From NCBI GenBank assembly GCA_049997955.1, contig JAEBDY010000021.1, forward strand, positions 62,001-126,000: a DNA stretch of 64,000 bases, in the 5' to 3' direction. Under the pieces are notes generated by a model. It saw nothing but the letters and a program-made list of their open reading frames with translations, did no database searches and had not been told where the DNA came from. Shown here piece by piece: positions 59,841 to 64,000 of the stretch; positions within the stretch are counted from its first letter, which is position 1; each line of letters opens with the position of its first letter. The translations under genes were made by a program, and so were the position numbers. This DNA is from Umezawaea sp049997955. Lineage in GTDB: Bacteria; Actinomycetota; Actinomycetes; Mycobacteriales; Pseudonocardiaceae.

Positions 59841-60458
59841 GTGACCACCACGAAGAGCAAGATCACGGGGGTGACGACGCCCGTGACCGGCGAGCCACCC
59901 CCGTCCGACGCGCGCCTGTGGCAGCTCATCGCCGCGGACGACCACGCGTCGTTCACCGCGCTGTTCGAACGGCACGCGGAACGCGTCTGGAACTACGCCT
60001 ACCGGCTGACGGCGTCGTGGTCGACAGCGGACGACCTGCTGTCGGCGACGTTCCTGGCCGCGTGGCGCAAACGGGGTGACGGCGTGCTGGTGCGCGACTC
60101 CGCGCTGCCGTGGCTCTGCACCGTGGCGGCCAACCTGGCGCGCACCGAGTCGCGGGCGGGCAGGCGCAGGCAGCGGGTGCTGTTCCGGCTCTCCGCCGCC
60201 GCGGACCGCGCGGTCACCGACCACGCCGAGGACCTGGCCGACCGGTCCGACGCCGAGGACCGCCTGCGCCGGGTCGTCGCGGCCGTGGACCGGCTGCCCC
60301 GTTCCGAACGCGAGGTCGCACGGCTCTGCCTGCTGGGCGAGATGTCCACCGCGGACGCCGCCCAACTGCTCGACATCGCCGAGACCAGCGTGCGCTCCCG
60401 CGTTTCCCGAGCCCGGACGAGGCTCCGCGACCTGACCACGAGGACCCACGATGAGTGA
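59841..60458 (+). CDS. ECF RNA polymerase sigma factor (SigE-like, short type)
   Basis: 205 residues. Region 2 has FTALFERHAERVWNYAYRLT, WSTADDLLSATFLAAWRKRG and LPWLCTVAANLARTESRAGR. Region 4 has VDRLPRSEREVARLCLLGEM, STADAAQLLDIAETSVRSRV. It lacks the long C-terminal extension of the two DGPF-type sigmas. GTG start. The membrane protein gene overlapping its end by eight bases is the presumed anti-sigma or target. Confidence 0.92.
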   Translation: MTTTKSKITGVTTPVTGEPPPSDARLWQLIAADDHASFTALFERHAERVWNYAYRLTASWSTADDLLSATFLAAWRKRGDGVLVRDSALPWLCTVAANLARTESRAGRRRQRVLFRLSAAADRAVTDHAEDLADRSDAEDRLRRVVAAVDRLPRSEREVARLCLLGEMSTADAAQLLDIAETSVRSRVSRARTRLRDLTTRTHDE

Positions 60459-61734
60459 CGACCTGGACTTCCCGCCGTCCCGCCCGCTGCCGGAAGGCAT
60501 CCGCGACCGGGCCCGCCACCAGTTGACCGAGGGCATGTCGGAGACCCGTCGACCGTCCCGGCGCACACCCCTGGTGATCGCCGCGGCCGTCGTGCTGCTC
60601 GCGGCCGCCGGCGCCGTGGTCACCCAGACCACCCGCGGCGGAGAGGCCCTGGTGGCGGTCGACCCGAACCCGACGACCGTGCGCCAGCTCCCGCCGCCCG
60701 ACCTGGTCGACATGTTCCACGCCCGCGACGGCTGGGCCCCGGCGGACGCGGTCGACCGCTGCGCCGCCGTCGCCCAGGGCCTCCCGCCGAAGGACAGGTG
60801 GACGCCCCTCATGACGACCGTGGTCCACGCGACCACCCTGACCGCGTTCACGCTCGGACCGGACGGCGTGTTCTTCTGCGAGGCCACCCCCTCGTCGGTC
60901 ACCGTCTCCGCGCCCGAAGCGCCCGACACCGGGGGAGCGCCCGCGAAGATCGGGTTCATCTCCACGAACGGCTCCGTCGCCGGATTCGTCCAGCCGCAGG
61001 TCGGACACCTCAGGATGGACGCGGCGGCGACCTCGGCCCACGCGCTGATCGCCGGCGACGTCTTCCTGACCACCCAGGGCTTTCCGGGGATCGAGAAGGG
61101 GGTGACGTTCGTCGTCGACGGCACGGACGAGCGGCCTGCGGAGGACCTGCCGCAGCCGAGCCCGGCCACGGTCGACCGGCCGCAACCCCCTGGCGACCGC
61201 ACGTCCGCCGAAGGCCGCAGGCTCGGCGCCTGCCTCGACACCGCGCCGCACCCCGCTCCGGACAAGCCGAACTGGGTGCCGGGCGCTCACGCGCTGCTCA
61301 GCCCGACCGACGAGGTCCAACTAGGCCGGTACGGAGACCTGCTGGCCGTGTGCGCCGTCGGCGACGAGGTCCACCCCACCACCAGGTTGCACGTCGTCGA
61401 CCTCGCGGACATCACCGGCAGGTACGCCTCCGGCGCGCAGCTCGACGGCAAGACCATCTGGGGCACGGGACACTTCTACGACTTCCAGCCCGTTCCGGAG
61501 GGCGGCACGGGCAGCGACAGCCGCGGGTTCGTCGGCCGGGTCACCGACACCAGGGTCGCCACGATCACGCTGACCCGCGAGGGCTTCCCGGACGCGGTGG
61601 CCGTGATCCGGGACGGCACGTTCATCCTGGCAGGCGCCGCGACCAAGGGTCTGTCGACGGTCCCGCCGGGCGTCAAGGTGACCGTCCGCGACGCGCAGGG
61701 CGCCGTGATCGAGGAACTCCTACCGGCGGACTGA
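60451..61734 (+). CDS. single-pass membrane protein paired with the ECF sigma factor
   Basis: 427 residues. A cytoplasmic N-terminal segment of about 38 residues (LPEGIRDRARHQLTEGMSET) precedes one membrane helix (about 41-58, LVIAAAVVLLAAAGAV). A large extracellular domain of about 365 residues follows, with repeated beta-type blocks and paired cysteines. The position and topology suit an anti-sigma or sensor partner, but the short N-tail lacks the zinc HxxxCxxC motif. The start overlaps the sigma gene by eight bases. Confidence 0.8.
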   Translation: MSDDLDFPPSRPLPEGIRDRARHQLTEGMSETRRPSRRTPLVIAAAVVLLAAAGAVVTQTTRGGEALVAVDPNPTTVRQLPPPDLVDMFHARDGWAPADAVDRCAAVAQGLPPKDRWTPLMTTVVHATTLTAFTLGPDGVFFCEATPSSVTVSAPEAPDTGGAPAKIGFISTNGSVAGFVQPQVGHLRMDAAATSAHALIAGDVFLTTQGFPGIEKGVTFVVDGTDERPAEDLPQPSPATVDRPQPPGDRTSAEGRRLGACLDTAPHPAPDKPNWVPGAHALLSPTDEVQLGRYGDLLAVCAVGDEVHPTTRLHVVDLADITGRYASGAQLDGKTIWGTGHFYDFQPVPEGGTGSDSRGFVGRVTDTRVATITLTREGFPDAVAVIRDGTFILAGAATKGLSTVPPGVKVTVRDAQGAVIEELLPAD

Positions 61735-62248
61735 GCGTCCTCCGGAAGCCGCGGGTGGCCAGGTGCAGGTATCAGAACCGCACCTGGCCACCCGCGGCGA
61801 CCTCACCGCGGGCGAGATCGCCGCGAGGTTCCCCATCAGCGGTCCCTCGATCTAGCGGCACTTGGGCGTGCTCAAGGCCGCTGGGCTCGTCCGCGTAGTC
61901 GTCCGAGTTCCGTGACGGAACTCGGACAGTTCAGTGGCCTTTCCCGGTCATTTTCCGCCGTTATTGGAAATGCCGATCGCGCATTGCGGGCGTTGTCCGT
62001 CGACCAACTCCGGCCGCCGCCGGTCTCCGGTCCGAGACGTGCTGATCAGCGGGTCGGCCATTCCACGCCGACTGATCTTTCCGCATTTTTCGGGTATTCA
62101 AGAACAAGCGGCTCTCTGTCATGCAGACCTGCGGGACCGCCGGTACTTTCCGTGGATCAGGTGCCCACGGGTCCTCGCACGCCATGCCCACGAGGTCGCG
62201 TGCGAGTGCCGACGACGCGAAACGCCGGCGAGAGAGAGCACGTTCTCC
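61735..62248. other. 514-base intergenic region with an ArsR remnant
   Basis: The left part holds the ArsR remnant (61790-61915). The right part (61930-62248) is somewhat AT-richer (for example the stretch near 61935-61990) and contains no gene I can support. It is presumably the promoter region of the gene at 62249. Confidence 0.5.
61790..61915 (+). pseudogene. ArsR-family regulator remnant with in-frame stop
   Basis: One plus-strand frame reads GDLTAGEIAARFPISGPSI, TAG, then RHLGVLKAAGLVRV, the recognition helix of an ArsR/winged-helix repressor interrupted by an amber codon where SISRHL is expected. The N- and C-terminal parts are missing (a stop follows at about 61915). Clear decay of a former ArsR gene. 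Confidence 0.65.
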
Positions 62249-62794
62249 ATGAGCAGCACGGCCGAGGACGACGGCCGCCCGACCACTCCCGCCGTGCCGA
62301 ACGACGGTCCCATCGCGGCGTTCGCCCCTCCGGCCACCGCTGGGGAGTGGGCGTCGGCGGCGGTCGGCGCCCTCAACCGCCGCGACCTGCGGTTCGCCGT
62401 CATCGCCGCCCAGCACGTCCTCCGCGACCAGGACTCCACCATGGCCGCGATCGAGGTCCTCAGCGGAATCCTGCTGACCGGGTTGCCCCACGGCGGCCTG
62501 CGCCGCGGCGCCCGGATCACCCTGGACGTCACCACACCGCCGGGCGACACGCAGGGTCTGCGGGCCGTGCGCCTGGCCACCGACCTGATCACCGCCATCG
62601 CGTCGGGGGACGACGCGCTGGCCGCACCCGTGATCCACGCCCTGCGCGGGCCGCACGGACTGGACATCGTCATCGTCCTGGTCCGCGCCGCCGCGGCACG
62701 GGTGGAGGGCTTCGTCGGGGTCGACGGCGACACGGTCGACGCCTACTACTCCGCGATCCGCGACCGCGCCCACCAGGACCAGCACGGGTGGTGA
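62249..62794 (+). CDS. hypothetical protein
   Basis: 181 residues. The N-terminal 35 are acidic and Pro-rich (STAEDDGRPTTPAVPNDGPI). The rest is a compact helical domain: EWASAAVGALNRRDLRFAVI, AIEVLSGILLTGLPHGGLRR, HGLDIVIVLVRAAAARVEGF and VDGDTVDAYYSAIRDRAHQD. No recognised family. The ATG at 62249 has GAGAGAG upstream at a longish distance. Coding is likely from composition. Confidence 0.6.
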   Translation: MSSTAEDDGRPTTPAVPNDGPIAAFAPPATAGEWASAAVGALNRRDLRFAVIAAQHVLRDQDSTMAAIEVLSGILLTGLPHGGLRRGARITLDVTTPPGDTQGLRAVRLATDLITAIASGDDALAAPVIHALRGPHGLDIVIVLVRAAAARVEGFVGVDGDTVDAYYSAIRDRAHQDQHGW

Positions 62795-62800
62795 GCCCCA

Positions 62801-62976
62801 TCAGCCCGCTTGGTGCGGCGGTGTGGTGACGGGCGGGTCGAGGAAGAAGACGGCGCTGGCGTCACCGCTGTAGTCGGCGCGGTCGTAGCGCATGGCGGTG
62901 TCCACGCTGCGCACGCCGAGCACCGTGATGGCCTGATCGTCGACGCCGTAACCATTCCGGACCGAGACCGATCCTG
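62801..62976 (-). pseudogene. C-terminal gene fragment of unknown family
   Basis: A minus-strand frame of about 58 codons reads VDDQAITVLGVRSVDTAMRY, DRADYSGDASAVFFLDPPVT and ends HQAG-stop at 62801. It has the codon pattern of a true gene but no start, and it runs into the promoter of the PIN-like pair. A truncated 3' end is the simplest reading. Confidence 0.35.
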
Positions 62977-62978
62977 GT

Positions 62979-62984
62979 TATCAT
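62979..62984 (+). promoter_or_regulatory. -10 element TATCAT before the PIN-like pair
   Basis: It ends eight bases before TTG 62993, the first base of the antitoxin-like gene; leaderless spacing. Confidence 0.4.
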
Positions 62985-62992
62985 CGGGAACC

Positions 62993-63283
62993 TTGACCAT
63001 TCCGGCGTTCACCGACCGCTCGGCCGCTGACCAGTACCTGGTCCGGCGGATCGCGGCACGTGACGGGGTCGCCCCCGAGTCGTTGGCCGCGCTGCCCGCC
63101 CACGAACTCGACCGGCTGCTGCCCGGAATTCGCGCGTCCTACCAGCACCGCGATTGGTTCGCCGATGCGCTGCTGGCCCATGCAGGCATCGACCCCACCT
63201 CGCCCGAGTACCAGGCCACCGCCGTGCAGGCCAGCGACCTCCTGGCCCGAGTCGATCAGCTCGATTCGGGCCACGCCGCGTGA
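62993..63283 (+). CDS. small antitoxin-like protein of a PIN-type pair
   Basis: 96 residues: IPAFTDRSAADQYLVRRIAA, RDGVAPESLAALPAHELDRL, then helical TSPEYQATAVQASDLLARVD. Helical, acidic, and encoded just before a PIN-like protein with a four-base overlap (GTGA), the usual order of a VapB/VapC-type module. It lacks a recognisable ribbon-helix-helix or AbrB DNA-binding motif, so the antitoxin role rests on position. TTG start, probably leaderless. Confidence 0.55.
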   Translation: MTIPAFTDRSAADQYLVRRIAARDGVAPESLAALPAHELDRLLPGIRASYQHRDWFADALLAHAGIDPTSPEYQATAVQASDLLARVDQLDSGHAA

Positions 63284-63693
63284 ACTTGCCGCGCGCACTG
63301 CTGCTCGACTCGACGTTTCTGGTCGCCTACGAACGTGAACGGAACCCACGCTTGGCCCAGGCCGTGGTCGTTCAGGCGATCACCACCGACCGTCCGCTGA
63401 TCGTGCCGGCCCTGTCACTGCTATCGGCCGGAATCCACCTGGACGGCCACCACCCGGACCTGTCCTGGGTGCTCGACGATCCCGCCGGTCCGATCGACGT
63501 GCTGACGCTGTCGGCGACCAATGCCCTGGAGACCGGAGAACAGGTCGCCCGAGCCGGATCCCCGGACCTGATCGCACTCGAAGTAGCGCAGATCGTGGTG
63601 GAGGCGGCCGGCAGTCCCATCGTCGTGATGACCTACGAGCCGAAGCTCTACGCGAGTACCTCGGTGAACGTCATGGACATGCAGCCCCGATAG
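63280..63693 (+). CDS. PIN-like domain protein, possible toxin
   Basis: 137 residues. It begins NLPRALLLDSTFLVAYERER, with an Asp at the end of the first strand as in PIN nucleases. It then reads VLTLSATNALETGEQVARAG, SPDLIALEVAQIVVEAAGSP and IVVMTYEPKLYASTSVNVMD, where PIN proteins place further acidic residues and the xVTxDxxLY strand. The fit to PIN is by pattern only; one of the four acidic positions is uncertain. Overlaps the preceding gene by four bases. Confidence 0.55.
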   Translation: MNLPRALLLDSTFLVAYERERNPRLAQAVVVQAITTDRPLIVPALSLLSAGIHLDGHHPDLSWVLDDPAGPIDVLTLSATNALETGEQVARAGSPDLIALEVAQIVVEAAGSPIVVMTYEPKLYASTSVNVMDMQPR

Positions 63694-63882
63694 AAACGGA
63701 TACATCGCGGGGTCACCACCGGTAACCTCCGCCGCACACGCCACAATTATGATCCACATCGGATTCACCGAATACTTCCGTTGCACTGCAACGTGAACCG
63801 GACAGCCCTGCTCGGCATACTTCGAACCGGGCATCGCGGGAATCGCCCGTCAGTCGGGCAACGGGTGGGTACCGTGGCCGGC

Positions 63883-64000
63883 ATGGGGAGAAACCGCCTG
63901 GTCGCCGTCGCGATCACCTGTGTCGTCGTGCTGTCCGGCTGCGCCAGCACTTGGGACGGCGACGTGAATCTGAAGATCGACAAGATCACGCCGGCCCACG
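63883..64000 (+). CDS. predicted lipoprotein, N-terminal part (runs off the right edge)
   Basis: 39 codons: GRNRLVAVAITCVVVLSGC with a lipobox (LSGC, Cys20), then ASTWDGDVNLKIDKITPAH. TACCGT at 63870-63875 ends seven bases before the ATG, suggesting a leaderless transcript. Function not visible. Confidence 0.75.
   Translation, partial: MGRNRLVAVAITCVVVLSGCASTWDGDVNLKIDKITPAH

Overview
The window is about 72% GC, rich in GTG, TTG and apparently leaderless starts, and full of actinobacterial signatures: F420-type oxidoreductases, a PknG-GlnH-GlnX locus, DUF5753 and PadR regulators, ECF sigma factors with DGPF/YCII partners, and several Clp peptidases. It looks like chromosome from a filamentous actinomycete, most likely a Pseudonocardiales member (Saccharothrix, Lentzea or Actinosynnema type). 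That genus guess is inference. No rRNA, tRNA, CRISPR array or intact insertion sequence was seen.

Region by region. 0-2.2 kb: 5' end of a class A penicillin-binding protein, then a clpP pair convergent with a ClgR/PopR-like regulator; the second ClpP has alanine at the catalytic-serine position. 2.3-10.4 kb: a broken PHP-domain gene, a lipoprotein, a PepSY membrane protein, an AHSA1-type protein, a DUF5753 regulator whose 3' end is partly triplicated, a nucleotidyltransferase, an AlkZ-like winged-helix protein and a PadR regulator. 10.7-14.6 kb: a SNF2 helicase overlapping a SWIM zinc-finger gene. 14.6-15.4 kb: a non-coding stretch with heptanucleotide arrays. 15.4-26 kb: lipoprotein, M48-like protease, PadR/HAAS pair, aldo-keto reductase, LLM oxidoreductase, uppP, histidine phosphatase, HD protein, acetyltransferase and a secreted M4 protease. 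27-32.5 kb: hrpA, then a rifampicin-monooxygenase-like gene preceded by a palindrome resembling the rifamycin-associated element.

32.7-41 kb is the most notable block: seven tightly packed minus-strand genes, in transcription order GlnX-like membrane sensor, GlnH-like lipoprotein, a helical protein, PknG-like kinase, PP2C phosphatase, vWA protein and FHA protein. Three of the products carry N-terminal zinc ribbons. It merges the pknG-glnH-glnX nutrient-sensing locus with a vWA/PP2C/kinase triad.

41-64 kb is accessory in character: short two- to four-gene operons, two ECF-plus-DGPF modules, a third ECF with a membrane partner, an F420-type/hemerythrin fusion and a PIN-like gene pair. It also holds a cluster of decayed genes (a beta-propeller/MFS composite, a frameshifted AMP-binding ligase fused to a membrane-protein tail, an ArsR remnant). 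A new lipoprotein gene runs off the right edge.
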